A DNA stretch of 64,000 bases from Blastomonas aquatica (GTDB lineage: Bacteria > Pseudomonadota > Alphaproteobacteria > Sphingomonadales > Sphingomonadaceae). The position numbers were made by a program, and so were the translations under genes. This document shows positions 17,743-27,112 of this stretch, in pieces (position 1 is the stretch's first letter; each line of letters starts with the position of its first letter). Below the pieces are notes generated by a model. That model did no database searches, was not told the DNA's origin, and worked only from the letters and a program-made list of their open reading frames with translations. The stretch covers positions 767,988 through 831,987 of the forward strand of contig NZ_BMGD01000002.1 in assembly GCF_014639875.1 (NCBI RefSeq). Direction: 5' to 3'.

Positions 17743-19125
17743 ATGACCACCCCCATCACGATCCCCGCCCCGCCGAAAGTCGGCATGGTCTCGCTTGGCT
17801 GCCCCAAGGCGCTGGTCGATTCCGAACGCATCCTCACCAAGCTGCGCGCCGAGGGCTATCAGATGTCCGCCGATTATGCGGGCGCCGACGTGGTGCTGGT
17901 CAACACCTGCGGTTTTCTCGATAGCGCCAAGGAAGAGAGTCTCGAGGCGATCGGCGAGGCAATGGCCGAGAATGGCCGCGTCATCGTCACCGGCTGCATG
18001 GGCAACGAGGCCGACGTCATCCGCGCGCGCTTCCCCGATGTGCTCGCGATCACCGGCGCGCATCAATATGAAGATGTCGTGCAGGCGGTGCACGACGCCG
18101 CTCCGCCTGCGCGTGGTGCTTTCATCGATCTGGTGCCCGAAGGCGGCATCAAGCTGACCCCGCGGCATTACAGCTATCTCAAGATCTCCGAGGGCTGCAA
18201 CCACCGCTGCTCGTTCTGCATCATCCCGAGCCTGCGCGGTGACCTCGTAAGCCGCCGCATCGATGCGGTGCTGCGCGAAGCGGAGAAGCTGGTGGCGGCG
18301 GGAACGCGCGAGCTGCTGGTGATCAGCCAGGATACCTCGGCCTATGGCGTCGACACCCGGCACGAGCCGCGCGCCTGGAAGGGTCGGCCGGTGCGCGCGC
18401 ACATGACCGATCTCGCGCGCGAACTCGGCGGCCTGCGCACGCCCGAGGGCCAGACGCCCTGGGTGCGCCTGCATTATGTCTATCCCTATCCGCATGTCGA
18501 TCACGTCATCCCGCTGATGGCCGAGGGGCTGCTGACGCCGTATCTCGACATCCCGTTCCAGCACGCAGCGCCCAGCGTCCTCAAGCGGATGAAGCGCCCC
18601 GCCAATGAGGCAAAAGTGCTCGACCGGATCAAGGCATGGCGGCAGATCGCACCCGATATCACCATCCGCTCGTCGTTCGTCGTCGGCTTTCCCGGTGAGA
18701 CCGAGGCGGACTTCCAATATCTCCTCAACTGGCTCGACGAAGCGCAGCTCGACCGCGTCGGCGGCTTCCGTTTCGAGCCGGTTGAAGGCGCTGCCGCCAA
18801 CGATCTGTCCGATCCGGTGCCCGAAGAGGTCAAGGAAGAGCGCTACCAGCGCCTGATGGAAAAGACCGCCGCGATCAGCGCCGCCAAGCTCGCCGCCAAG
18901 GTCGGCCGCACGCTGCCGGTGATCATCGATGAGATCGGCGAACCCGACGAGGAAGACGGCTCGGTCGGCGCGACCGGGCGTTCGCAGGCCGATGCTCCCG
19001 AGATCGACGGCCATGTGTACCTGCGCGACGTTCCCGAGGGGCTTGCGCCGGGGTCGTTCGTCGATGTGTTGGTCGAGGATGCGGACGAGCATGATCTGTA
19101 TGGGGTGATTGACGGGCAGGGGTAA
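17743..19125 (+). CDS. rimO: Ribosomal protein uS12 (Asp) methylthiotransferase RimO
   Basis: This 460-residue radical-SAM enzyme adds a methylthio group to an aspartate of ribosomal protein S12. The N-terminal UPF0004 domain carries the auxiliary cluster cysteines C20 (SLGCPK), C56 (VNTCGF) and C85 (TGCMGN). The radical-SAM motif C152-x3-C156-x2-C159 is in [10 protein letters not shown], followed by IIPSLRG. A C-terminal TRAM domain ends the protein. The sequence IIPSLRG and the length fit RimO rather than MiaB. Confidence 0.95.
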   Translation: MTTPITIPAPPKVGMVSLGCPKALVDSERILTKLRAEGYQMSADYAGADVVLVNTCGFLDSAKEESLEAIGEAMAENGRVIVTGCMGNEADVIRARFPDVLAITGAHQYEDVVQAVHDAAPPARGAFIDLVPEGGIKLTPRHYSYLKISEGCNHRCSFCIIPSLRGDLVSRRIDAVLREAEKLVAAGTRELLVISQDTSAYGVDTRHEPRAWKGRPVRAHMTDLARELGGLRTPEGQTPWVRLHYVYPYPHVDHVIPLMAEGLLTPYLDIPFQHAAPSVLKRMKRPANEAKVLDRIKAWRQIAPDITIRSSFVVGFPGETEADFQYLLNWLDEAQLDRVGGFRFEPVEGAAANDLSDPVPEEVKEERYQRLMEKTAAISAAKLAAKVGRTLPVIIDEIGEPDEEDGSVGATGRSQADAPEIDGHVYLRDVPEGLAPGSFVDVLVEDADEHDLYGVIDGQG

Positions 19126-19299
19126 GGTGGCACTCGCGCAGTCCCGCACTCCACCACGCTCAGGCTGAGCCGGTCGACGCCCCTGCGCGGACGTCAATCA
19201 GGGTGGATCGGACGCGTCAGAGGATGGCGCAGCCAGTTCGTGTTCGAAGTCGCGGTACGCCCGCCAGCCTTCAGATACTGACTGTATTGACGTCATATA

Positions 19300-19326
19300 G
19301 TGGGTGTTTTCAAAAAAAACGCCCAC
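19300..19326 (+). terminator. Terminator-like hairpin after rimO
   Basis: An 11-bp near-perfect stem (GTGGGTGTTTT against AAAACGCCCAC, one G-U pair) closes a short A-rich loop. It lies 175 bases after the rimO stop, in a 334-base gap that otherwise shows nothing I can name. Confidence 0.45.
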
Positions 19327-19459
19327 CCCGTGCTGTGCTTACAAATGTTGATATCAAGGCGTAAAACTTTCGAAGTCAATATGAGGCGAATTGGAAGCCG
19401 TGACTTGTCATGAACTCGCGGTCGGCTAGGTTCAAGGCCTGTCGAGGAGTGGTCGCCAA

Positions 19460-20944
19460 ATGAAATCTGTCGTTGCTGTGTCCCGTGCTGTTCTGGTCAC
19501 CGTTCTATGTGCCGTCCCGCTGATAGTTTCGGCCTGTGGTGGCGGTGGAACGCCGACCCCCACGCCCCCGACCTCGCTGCCGCCTACCAACCGCGCGCCG
19601 CAATTCACCTCGCCCGCCACGGCTTCGATTGTCGAAAACAGCGCAACCACTTTCTATACTGCGGCTGCCAGCGATCCTGATGGCGACCCACTCACATTTT
19701 CGATATCGGGAGGTCCAGACGCGGCGGTATTTGCGCTGACCGGTACAAATCTTGCCTTTCGCAATGCCCCGGATTTCGAGCGGCCCGCCGATAGCGACCG
19801 TGACAATGTCTACAACGTCACGCTCACGGTCAGTGACGGGCGTGGTGGCACCAACAACCTGTCTGTCGTCATCACCGTCACCAACGAAAAGGAGGGCATT
19901 GTGGTCCGCCGGATCGCCACAGGGTTTGTTGAGCCCATTGGAGGTTCTTTGTTGGTCCCGCTGTTGCCCCCGCAAAATGGCACGACGGGGCAGGTGGCGG
20001 TGGCCCAGGCCAACGGAGAAATCTACGCTGTTGACGGAACAACCGGTCAGCGCAGCCTGTTTACGGATGTCTTCGCTAATCGCCCGCGCGGGCGCGTGCT
20101 GGCCATAAGCCCGTTCGGAAGGTCCACTGGTTTGTTCACCGGTATGTTGGCTGTTGCGCAGGATCCGTCAGGTCGGGTGGTTGTCCAAGGCTTGGGAAAT
20201 CGAAATTTCCCCAATTTTACCGTAATTTTGCCTGCCGGTTCACCGCCGGTTTCTGCAAAAATTTTCGAGGGTCCTGCCGGACAGCAGTCCGTTGGCAATC
20301 TGTTTATGGCCATCTCTGACGAGAGCGGAGACTTTGCTCAAAATGCCAACTCCATGCGTGGCAAACTCCTTCGGCTGGGACTGAACGATCCTTATGCAGG
20401 GGCTGCCGTATCGCCAGGGTTTATTCCGCAAATCGTTGGTAACGGAATTCGCCATTCGGGCGGGGGAGGGGCTTTTGCCGGACAGATTCTGCTGGCTGAC
20501 CAGGGCGCATCGGTTGAGCACGAACTAACCTTCTTCGATACGAATGCCAGAGGGCTGAATTTCGGTTGGCCCGGTCGCGAAGGCACGCAGGGGGTTGGCA
20601 GCAATGCTCCGGCTTCGGTCAATGGCCCAAAGCTCGTCTACGGTTTTGGTAACGGTCGCGACGAAGGCACCGGCATCATCTTTGGTGGGCTATATCAGGG
20701 GCCAATAGCCACTTTGAACAATCGCTTCGTGTTCGGAGACCGAAGCGGTACGATCTGGTCCGTGCCCGCTAATGATCTGACCAATTCCTCCCTGCTGCGC
20801 GCACCGCAACTGGATCGCCGCACCGAAGATTTTGTCCCGGATATCGGTCGGATAGAGTCTCCGGTCGCATTCATTGTCGATGATCGCAACCGGCTGTTCA
20901 TCCTCGATGCTGACGGAGAGCTTTTCCGGGTCGATGCAGGGTGA
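19460..20944 (+). CDS. Lipoprotein with cadherin-like domain and glucose/sorbosone-dehydrogenase-like propeller
   Basis: The product has 494 residues. A lipobox, VSAC (Cys26), is followed by a glycine/proline/threonine linker. Residues 45-145 form a cadherin-like Ig fold (ATASIVENSATTF, ASDPDGDPLTFSISG, calcium-type DPDGD). The remaining 350 residues resemble the PQQ-type GSDH beta-propeller (AQNANSMRGKLLRLGL, GNGIRHSGGG, GLNFGWPGREG). The propeller may be catalytic or only structural. It is probably anchored to the outer membrane. GAGGAG lies 10 bases before the ATG. Confidence 0.75.
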   Translation: MKSVVAVSRAVLVTVLCAVPLIVSACGGGGTPTPTPPTSLPPTNRAPQFTSPATASIVENSATTFYTAAASDPDGDPLTFSISGGPDAAVFALTGTNLAFRNAPDFERPADSDRDNVYNVTLTVSDGRGGTNNLSVVITVTNEKEGIVVRRIATGFVEPIGGSLLVPLLPPQNGTTGQVAVAQANGEIYAVDGTTGQRSLFTDVFANRPRGRVLAISPFGRSTGLFTGMLAVAQDPSGRVVVQGLGNRNFPNFTVILPAGSPPVSAKIFEGPAGQQSVGNLFMAISDESGDFAQNANSMRGKLLRLGLNDPYAGAAVSPGFIPQIVGNGIRHSGGGGAFAGQILLADQGASVEHELTFFDTNARGLNFGWPGREGTQGVGSNAPASVNGPKLVYGFGNGRDEGTGIIFGGLYQGPIATLNNRFVFGDRSGTIWSVPANDLTNSSLLRAPQLDRRTEDFVPDIGRIESPVAFIVDDRNRLFILDADGELFRVDAG

Positions 20945-20974
20945 GGGGCGAAGCGGTTGCCCAATGCCTCCCCC

Positions 20975-21063
20975 GTCATGCTGAATGCGTTTCAGCAACA
21001 ATCGCGTCCCAACAGCTAAAGCCGCGCGGGAAGAATTGAGCCCTGAAACGCGTTCAGGGTGAC
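20975..21063. repeat. 89-bp palindromic repeat with GTCA...CTGAA ends
   Basis: The ends are inverted copies: GTCATGCTGAATGCGTTTCAG on the left and, reversed, GTCACCCTGAACGCGTTTCAG on the right. Each end is itself a near-palindrome. A single-arm relative occurs at 40901-40927. Confidence 0.6.
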
Positions 21064-21165
21064 GGTTGGGCGACCTGCCGTTGTGACGAATTGCATGCAA
21101 CTTATTGATGCGATCGAAGGTTTGGTTAATTGCTGACGCAGAACAAATAGCGCATAAGGCCAAGC

Positions 21166-21576
21166 ATGTTGCGCTCCATCTTTGCCTTTATAATCGCGCC
21201 TTTTCCGGCAGGCTTCTTCCAGGCTTCTGTCGTGGCTATATGGCCCAAACACGGCACCGGTATTTTTGAGCATCCCCTGTCGATGTTTATAGCCATCTGT
21301 TTGCTTTTTTACATGCTTGGTCTCGTGTTCGGCATTCCACTTCTTCTGTTTTCTCAGAAGCGATGGCATCCATCATCACGTGGGCATGCGCTGGGCGGGG
21401 CAGCCGTCATGGCCCTGCCAATCGCTGTTGCTCTCGGATTGATTGCTGCTCGTGGAGTCCTCACAGCTTATGTTGCCGTGTATAACTTAGCCTTTTTCGC
21501 GGCTGGGGGAGCAATTGCGGGGGTGCTGTTCTATCGATTGAGCACGGTTAAAGATTTAGGGGGTGACTGTCATTAG
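21166..21576 (+). CDS. Small four-helix membrane protein of unknown function
   Basis: The product has 136 residues with four hydrophobic segments (near 5-25, 35-60, 80-100 and 105-125) and a cytoplasmic basic tail. Its composition is less GC-rich than its neighbours. No family is recognised. It has a plausible start at 21166 (MLRSIFAFIIAPFPAG). It is convergent with the Lrp gene. Confidence 0.55.
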   Translation: MLRSIFAFIIAPFPAGFFQASVVAIWPKHGTGIFEHPLSMFIAICLLFYMLGLVFGIPLLLFSQKRWHPSSRGHALGGAAVMALPIAVALGLIAARGVLTAYVAVYNLAFFAAGGAIAGVLFYRLSTVKDLGGDCH

Positions 21577-21619
21577 GCGAGCATGCAGTCGGTTCACCAC
21601 GTGACGACCCGGACGCCCC

Positions 21620-22081
21620 CTAAACCGGTAGCCCTGATTGCGCTTTCGCCTCCTTCAGCACGAAGCTCGTGCTGATCGCCTTTATCCCCGCGATCGGCCT
21701 CAACCTCTTGTTCGCGAAGTCCGCATAGCTGTCGAGGTCACGGCTGACGACGGTGAGGATGTAATCCGCGCCGCCGGTGACCTGGTGGCAGGCGATGACC
21801 TCGTCCAGCCCGGCGATGGCTTCCTCGAACGCGCGCGTTACAGCTTCGCCATGGTCGGCGATTTCGACGCTGACATACGCCAGCACGCCCAGCCCCAGCG
21901 CCCGCCTGCTGAGCCGAGCGGAATAGCCGCGAATGACGCCTGCAGCCTCCAGACGCCGCACCCGCCGCCAGCATGGAGAGGCGGACATGCCGACGGTTTC
22001 GGCAAGTTCCGCATTGGTAACGCGGCCATGGTCCTGCAACGCGCGCAGGATGCGGATATCTTCCGGTTCAAGATCGATCAT
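21620..22081 (-). CDS. Lrp/AsnC-family transcriptional regulator, probably of phhA
   Basis: The product has 153 residues: an N-terminal helix-turn-helix (ILRALQDHGRVTNAELAETV, with SPCWRRVRRLEAAGVI) and a C-terminal RAM ligand-binding domain (CHQVTGGADYILTVVSRDL). It is divergent from phhA with a 133-base shared control region. A role as amino-acid-responsive regulator of phenylalanine hydroxylation is inferred from position, as for Lrp-type regulators next to aromatic amino-acid catabolic genes. Confidence 0.87.
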   Translation of the reverse strand: MIDLEPEDIRILRALQDHGRVTNAELAETVGMSASPCWRRVRRLEAAGVIRGYSARLSRRALGLGVLAYVSVEIADHGEAVTRAFEEAIAGLDEVIACHQVTGGADYILTVVSRDLDSYADFANKRLRPIAGIKAISTSFVLKEAKAQSGLPV

Positions 22082-22214
22082 CGGTAAAGCCTACCGTGCA
22101 GCGGGATAAAATGGAAGAACTGATCCATTTCGGTCGATGACCCGCAAGAATGAGACAAGATTTTTCGCCCGTTTCGTGCTACATAGTGGCCTATCAATTT
22201 TCAGGGGACGCAGC
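22082..22214. promoter_or_regulatory. Shared divergent control region of the lrp-type gene and phhA
   Basis: This 133-base A/T-richer stretch lies between divergent starts at 22081 and 22215. It must hold both promoters, and an Lrp-type octamer would be expected to bind here. I cannot pick unambiguous -35/-10 boxes. AGGGG at 22203-22207 is the phhA ribosome site. Confidence 0.4.
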
Positions 22215-23159
22215 ATGGAAAACCTTCTCATCCGGCCCGACGCCGTCGACTTCTCGGTCATTCCCGATGTGCCCAAGGGCACCTGCGTTGCGCCGCTCAA
22301 GCGCCCTTCGCATCTCGGAGAGGATTGGCTCGAGCCGCAGCAGCGCGTCTATACGGCCGAAGAGCACGGCATCTGGGACGATCTGTTCGCCCAGCAGATG
22401 GCCGTGCTGCCCGGGCGAGCGGCGAGCAGCTTCATGGCGGGGCTCGAGCGGCTCGATCTGGGGCGTGGCGGCGTGCCGGATTTTGGCAGCTTAAGCGAAG
22501 AGCTGCGGCCGATCACCGGCTGGTCGGTAGTGCCGGTGCCGATGCTGATCCCCGATCACGTGTTCTTCTATCACCTCGCCAACCGGCGCTTCCCGGCGGG
22601 CAACTTCATCCGCACGCGCGCGCAGTTCGATTACATCTCCGAGCCCGACGTCTTCCACGACGTGTTCGGCCATGTGCCGATGCTGACCGATCCGGTTTAT
22701 GCCGATTACATGCAGGAATATGGCCGCGCAGGCTGGAAGGCGCTGGCGTACAACCGGCTGAAGGCGCTGTCGGCGCTCTATTGGTATACGGTTGAATTCG
22801 GGCTGATCCGCGAGGCCGATGGCATCAAGGCCTATGGCGCGGGCATATTGTCAGGGCCGCTCGAGGCGAAGTTCTCGGTCGAAGGCCAGTCGCCCAACCG
22901 CATCCATCTGGAAGTCGACCGGGTGATGCGCACCGATTACGTCATCTCGGACATGCAGCCGACCTATTTCGTGATCGGCAGCTTCGAAGAATTGTTCCGC
23001 AAAACGGTCGAGCGCAATTTCGATGATCTTTATCGCGGGTTGAACCCGGGCTTCACCTATTCCAACCAGGCGGTGCTGGGGGGTGACAAGGTCTATCACC
23101 TTGGGACACAGGACTATGCCAACCGCGGCGGCCAAGGATCGGGAGCGCTGCCCGCCTGA
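22215..23159 (+). CDS. phhA: Phenylalanine 4-monooxygenase
   Basis: This 314-residue, pterin-dependent non-haem iron enzyme hydroxylates phenylalanine to tyrosine. The iron ligands are H148 and H153 (HDVFGHVPML) and E194 (YTVEFGLI), the facial triad of the aromatic amino-acid hydroxylases. The family core begins around residue 40 (EHGIWDDLF). The ATG at 22215 follows an AGGGG ribosome site; a 26-codon upstream extension is unlikely. The length is near that of bacterial PhhA. Control by the divergent Lrp protein is likely. Confidence 0.94.
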   Translation: MENLLIRPDAVDFSVIPDVPKGTCVAPLKRPSHLGEDWLEPQQRVYTAEEHGIWDDLFAQQMAVLPGRAASSFMAGLERLDLGRGGVPDFGSLSEELRPITGWSVVPVPMLIPDHVFFYHLANRRFPAGNFIRTRAQFDYISEPDVFHDVFGHVPMLTDPVYADYMQEYGRAGWKALAYNRLKALSALYWYTVEFGLIREADGIKAYGAGILSGPLEAKFSVEGQSPNRIHLEVDRVMRTDYVISDMQPTYFVIGSFEELFRKTVERNFDDLYRGLNPGFTYSNQAVLGGDKVYHLGTQDYANRGGQGSGALPA

Positions 23160-23184
23160 TATCCTGCGCGATCCATCGAAAATA

Positions 23185-23222
23185 GCTTCGGGCAGTCGGC
23201 GCAAGTGCCGACTGCCCGAAGC
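23185..23222. terminator. Bidirectional terminator hairpin between phhA and the fasciclin gene
   Basis: A perfect 16-bp stem (GCTTCGGGCAGTCGGC against its complement) closes a six-base loop, placed between the stops of two convergent genes. There is no long T-run. Confidence 0.7.
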
Positions 23223-23228
23223 CGACGG

Positions 23229-23870
23229 TCAGGCGTTCGGCAGAAGAACGCCATCGATGACGTGGATCACGCCATTTGACTGAGGCACATCAGCCTGGGT
23301 AACGATTGCCCTGCTGCCGCCTTCACCGGTCAGGACCACGTTGGTCCCTTCCATCCGGGCGGTGAGGTTTTCACCCTGAACCGTGGTCAGCGTCGCGGTG
23401 CCATTGCCTTCGGTGATAGCCTGGGCAAGATCGGCTGCGGTCATGCGGCCAGACACCACGTGGTAGGTCAGCACAGCACCCAGCTTTGCCTTGCTCTCTG
23501 GCTTCAGCAACGTATCGACAGTGCCAGCAGGCAGCTTGTCAAACGCGGCGTTGACCGGGGCGAAGACCGTGAAAGGTCCGGTTCCAGAAAGCGTATCAAC
23601 AAGACCCGCTTCCTTCACTGCAGTGACCAGGGTTGTGTGAACCGGCGAGTTGGATGCATTCTCGACGATATTGCGCGTCGGCAGCATTTCTGCGCCGCCT
23701 ACCATCACATTGCCCGATGCATCCATGCTGTTGGCAGCCGTTCCATCGGTGGCCATCGGTGCGTCAGCCGGGACGGTGACATCGGATTCCGTGGTGACGT
23801 TTTCCGATCCGCAGGCGCCGAGCATCAGGGCCGAGGCCACCACGAAGGGCGTAAGAAGTGAAGTTTTCAT
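23229..23870 (-). CDS. Fasciclin (FAS1) domain lipoprotein
   Basis: The product has 213 residues. A lipobox, MLGAC (Cys20), is followed by an acidic, threonine-rich linker. One FAS1 domain runs from about residue 68 to the end, with the hallmark blocks GPFTVFAPVNAAFDKLP and SNGVIHVIDGVLLP (H1/H2 boxes). FAS1 proteins mediate adhesion; bacterial secreted ones are linked to surface attachment. The ATG at 23870 has AGGAG ten bases upstream. Confidence 0.88.
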   Translation of the reverse strand: MKTSLLTPFVVASALMLGACGSENVTTESDVTVPADAPMATDGTAANSMDASGNVMVGGAEMLPTRNIVENASNSPVHTTLVTAVKEAGLVDTLSGTGPFTVFAPVNAAFDKLPAGTVDTLLKPESKAKLGAVLTYHVVSGRMTAADLAQAITEGNGTATLTTVQGENLTARMEGTNVVLTGEGGSRAIVTQADVPQSNGVIHVIDGVLLPNA

Positions 23871-24081
23871 TGAATTTTCTCCTTGCACAGCGTTCGATGT
23901 CGACCCCGTATCGCGCGTTTGAACACGCGCTGATTGGTCGTCATGGCAGATGCCATAACATGAACGTGTGCCGAACGAACGGCGCAGGACGGTTAAGGTT
24001 TCATTCTTCCCGAAAGAATTGTCGACGCAATCAAGCTGCGGATAGTTTGCAAGCACACTGTCGTTCCGATAGATTCAGGCG

Positions 24082-25212
24082 ATGAACACACCACGCCCGT
24101 TTCGCATCGACGTTCCACAAGCAGCGATCGATGATCTCCACGCGCGCATTCGCGCCAACCGCTGGCCCGACAAGGAAACAGTTGATGATTGGGAGCAAGG
24201 GATCCCGCTTGCCGTGGTTCAGGATTTTGCGACCTATTGGGCCAAGCAATATGACTGGCGCAAATGCGAGGCGGCGGTCAATGCTTACCCGCAGTTCCTG
24301 ATCGAGCTTGACGGGGTGGACATCCACTTTCTCCACATCCGCTCGCCGCACACCGCCGCGCGCCCGCTGATCATGACGCATGGCTGGCCCGGGTCGGTGC
24401 TGGAGTTTATGGAGGTTATCGAACCGCTGACCAACCCCGAAGATCCGGCGGACGCCTTCCACCTCGTCATTCCCTCGCTCCCCGGGTTCGGCTTTTCGGG
24501 AAAGCCATCCGAGGCAGGGTGGTCCATCACCAAGATTGCGAAGGCGTGGAATGACCTGATGCTCGCGCTGGGCTATGACCGCTACTTCGCGCAGGGGGGC
24601 GACTGGGGTTCAGGCGTGACGCTCGAAATCGCACGGCAGGACCTGGGTGCCTGCGCCGCAGTACATTCGAACATGGTGCTGGCGTTGCCCGATCCCGCAA
24701 CGATGGCGGATATGAGCGATCTCGAAAAGCGCGCTGCGGCGCGGATGCAATATTATCAAGACAAGGAAAGCGGTTATTCGGCGATCCAGAAGACCCGGCC
24801 GCAAACCATCGGCTATGCGCTGGCGGACTCCGCAGTCGGCCAGATGGCGTGGATCCTCGAGAAATTCCGCAACTGGTCTGATTGCGACGACAATTTCTCG
24901 GGGTTTAACCGCGACGCACTGCTCGATACCATCACGATGTACTGGCTCACCAACTCGGCGGCATCTTCGGCACGGCTGTACTGGCACAGCTTTTCCGCGA
25001 TGGGCTTCGATCCCATCAGCCTGCCGATGGGTGGGACGATCTTCCCCAAGGAGCTGTTCCAGACATCTCGGCGATGGGCGGAAAAACGGTTCAGCAACAT
25101 CATCTACTGGAACGAAGTCAACCGGGGCGGTCACTTTGCCGCACTCGAGGTGCCGGACATCTTCGTCGGCGAAGTGCGTGGCTGCTTCCGCGCTGCTACA
25201 CTGGACCCATAA
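24082..25212 (+). CDS. Epoxide hydrolase of the EHN/alpha-beta hydrolase family
   Basis: The product has 376 residues. The N-terminal EHN segment (FRIDVPQAAIDDLHARIRA) is typical of microsomal-type epoxide hydrolases. The alpha/beta hydrolase core has the oxyanion motif H100-GWPGS, nucleophile D174 (GGDWGSG) and catalytic H351 (GGHFAALE). Such enzymes open epoxides to diols via an ester intermediate. No signal peptide is visible, so it is probably cytosolic. The physiological epoxide is unknown. Confidence 0.88.
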   Translation: MNTPRPFRIDVPQAAIDDLHARIRANRWPDKETVDDWEQGIPLAVVQDFATYWAKQYDWRKCEAAVNAYPQFLIELDGVDIHFLHIRSPHTAARPLIMTHGWPGSVLEFMEVIEPLTNPEDPADAFHLVIPSLPGFGFSGKPSEAGWSITKIAKAWNDLMLALGYDRYFAQGGDWGSGVTLEIARQDLGACAAVHSNMVLALPDPATMADMSDLEKRAAARMQYYQDKESGYSAIQKTRPQTIGYALADSAVGQMAWILEKFRNWSDCDDNFSGFNRDALLDTITMYWLTNSAASSARLYWHSFSAMGFDPISLPMGGTIFPKELFQTSRRWAEKRFSNIIYWNEVNRGGHFAALEVPDIFVGEVRGCFRAATLDP

Positions 25213-25254
25213 CCCCGCCAGCGCCAACGCACCGACGGGGATAGGGGCACGAGG

Positions 25255-26220
25255 TCAGTCTTGCACGGTGACCCGGGTGCTGGTGATCCCGTCCTTGGCA
25301 AGCTGCGCCTGCACGCTGTCCTTGCCCACCAGATGCGCTGCGCCGACGGCCATGAACACGGTTCCCGGCTTTTCCATCCGTGATTTGATCCAGCTGACCC
25401 AGTTGGCGTTCCGATCAGTCAACAGTGCATCGTAGAGCCCGGGATAGCTTTCAAAGCCTTCGTTGAGCAGTGAGTTGAGCCTTTCCAGATCCCCTTTGCC
25501 CCAGGCATCGACCATAGAATCGATCTGGCTGGTGATCAACGGAACGCCATCGAGCGTGATGTTGAGAAAATCGATCTGCGCCTTGGTGTCCAGGCTGTCG
25601 AAAATCCCGAGTTGCTGCTCGATGGTTTCAAGCTGGCCCAGAGGCTTGTTCTGCTCCTTGGCGGCCACGGTCAGCACCTTTTCAGCGCCGCTGTTCATGT
25701 CATAGCCCCCCATCACCAACGGAACGGTGGTCAGCGTGACCGCGGCGAACCAGGGTTCGAACGGATCCAGCGCGCCCGCTGGAATTCCCAATGCGCCCAG
25801 CGTAGTTTCGTACTTGCTGCCGACATCCTCAGGCAGAATGCTGCGCAGCGTTGTGCCGGGCGGATTGGTCGCCATCCTGGCGATGATGCCCTGGGCCACG
25901 CTCGGGTCCGAGGGCTCGATCACCTCGAGCACAAGCTCGTCAGATGCATCGAATGCAGCCTTGACCTCATCCTTGAGCCAGTTGAGCCCCGGGCGCAAAA
26001 CATGCACGGTGCCGAACAGATAGATCGTCGTGTCATCATCGCGCACGACCCACATCGCGGGGTTGATGTCCTGCGTCGTCGCTGCGGGCGCAGCGCCGAG
26101 CGCCTCGGCGACGCTGGTCGGCTGTTGTGCCAGTGCCGGGTCGCTGGCGAAGGTGAAAAACGTGACGCTGGTCAGTGCGAAGGCGGAGGCGGCGATATGC
26201 AGGGATTTGATGATGGTCAT
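25255..26220 (-). CDS. Secreted TraB/GumN family protein
   Basis: The product has 321 residues. The signal peptide ends at PALAQQ. The TraB/GumN fold has its markers WVVRDDDTTIYLFGTVH near residue 55 and, at the C-terminus, FMAVGAAHLVGKDSV. These GX2H-type motifs (FGTVH, GAAHL) recall putative metalloprotease sites of the Tiki/TraB superfamily, though activity is unproven in bacteria. The start at 26220 is the first Met with a signal peptide; the frame opens further upstream. Confidence 0.87.
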   Translation of the reverse strand: MTIIKSLHIAASAFALTSVTFFTFASDPALAQQPTSVAEALGAAPAATTQDINPAMWVVRDDDTTIYLFGTVHVLRPGLNWLKDEVKAAFDASDELVLEVIEPSDPSVAQGIIARMATNPPGTTLRSILPEDVGSKYETTLGALGIPAGALDPFEPWFAAVTLTTVPLVMGGYDMNSGAEKVLTVAAKEQNKPLGQLETIEQQLGIFDSLDTKAQIDFLNITLDGVPLITSQIDSMVDAWGKGDLERLNSLLNEGFESYPGLYDALLTDRNANWVSWIKSRMEKPGTVFMAVGAAHLVGKDSVQAQLAKDGITSTRVTVQD

Positions 26221-26276
26221 GTGATGGGGGTATCCTTTGTTTTGCTTTGCCGTGTTAGGATTTGGGGACTTAAGAA

Positions 26277-26696
26277 TTAGCGCAGCTTGTACCACGCATA
26301 GGCAATTACGCTGGCGGCCATGCCGATCATGAACAGCCATAACGCATCGGGTTCAGACACGATGCCGCCCTTCCACAGGATGAACCAGGTGGGGTAGGCG
26401 ATCAGCATCGCGTTGCCCGCCATCACCGTGGTCTTAGAGTGGATGGCGCGTTCGAGTTTGTCTGGCACCTGCGTCAGAATCCATGACCCAAAGGTGGTAG
26501 AGAACAGGAACATGGCGGCGCTGATCACGGCGCGCCATGGCGGGATGCTGCTGGGGGAAAGGATCTCCGCCTGTTCGTCCTCGAAAAAGCCGATCAGAAG
26601 GCCGGACAGAAGCCCCAGGCCGAAAAGCGTGCCGACCACCACGTAGAACCGCCGTTTGCGTTGCGGCTCACGCATTTGCAAGCCTGCTTCAACCAT
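26277..26696 (-). CDS. Four-helix membrane protein partnered with an XRE regulator
   Basis: The product has 139 residues with a basic N-terminus (MREPQRKRRF) and four hydrophobic helices. The start at 26696 overlaps the end of the XRE regulator gene by eight bases, so the two are translationally coupled. Pairs of a ~70-residue XRE protein and a small membrane protein recur in Sphingomonads, but the function is unknown to me. Confidence 0.68.
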   Translation of the reverse strand: MVEAGLQMREPQRKRRFYVVVGTLFGLGLLSGLLIGFFEDEQAEILSPSSIPPWRAVISAAMFLFSTTFGSWILTQVPDKLERAIHSKTTVMAGNAMLIAYPTWFILWKGGIVSEPDALWLFMIGMAASVIAYAWYKLR

Positions 26697-26901
26697 CGCT
26701 GCCTCCGCTGAACTCGTCATTGAAAACCTCCTCGATCGGCATGCTGAACAGCCGCGCGATCCGGAATGCCAGCGGCAGAGACGGATCGTATTTGCCCGTC
26801 TCGATCGCATTGATCGCCTGGCGCGAGACATCGAGCCGCGCGCCCAATTCAGCCTGGCTCCAGTCGCGTTCGGCGCGCAGCACCTTCAACCGGTTCTTCA
26901 C
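26689..26901 (-). CDS. XRE-family transcriptional regulator (YozG-like short form)
   Basis: The product has 70 residues if it starts at the GTG at 26901 (KNRLKVLRAERDWSQAELG). An ATG at 26967 would add 22 residues without family character. The helix-turn-helix is almost the whole protein (SQAELGARLDVSRQAINAIE, then TGKYDPSLPLAFRIARLF). This is the common short XRE type that represses its own operon. The coupled membrane protein follows. Confidence 0.82.
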   Translation of the reverse strand: MKNRLKVLRAERDWSQAELGARLDVSRQAINAIETGKYDPSLPLAFRIARLFSMPIEEVFNDEFSGGSDG

Positions 26902-27112
26902 ACGTTGGGCTTTCGATCGATTGTCGCTGTTGGCTGCCTTTTTGTCATGCAACCCTGACTTTAGCATGCGAGAAATTGACCATGTCCAGTGACCCTGACT
27001 TTGTGCAAGCCTCACGTGACTTCCGTTTGGGAAAGTCGTCGTTTTGTGTGACTGGTCAGCCGTCGGCAGCGCTGATAGCTTGTCGGCTAACAATAATGGG
27101 AGAGAGCCAGCC

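Noticed and set aside
17725..19197. A long open frame of about 490 codons on the minus strand opposite rimO
   Set aside because: It lies exactly over rimO, has no family motifs and shows the skewed residues typical of the complementary strand of a GC-rich gene.
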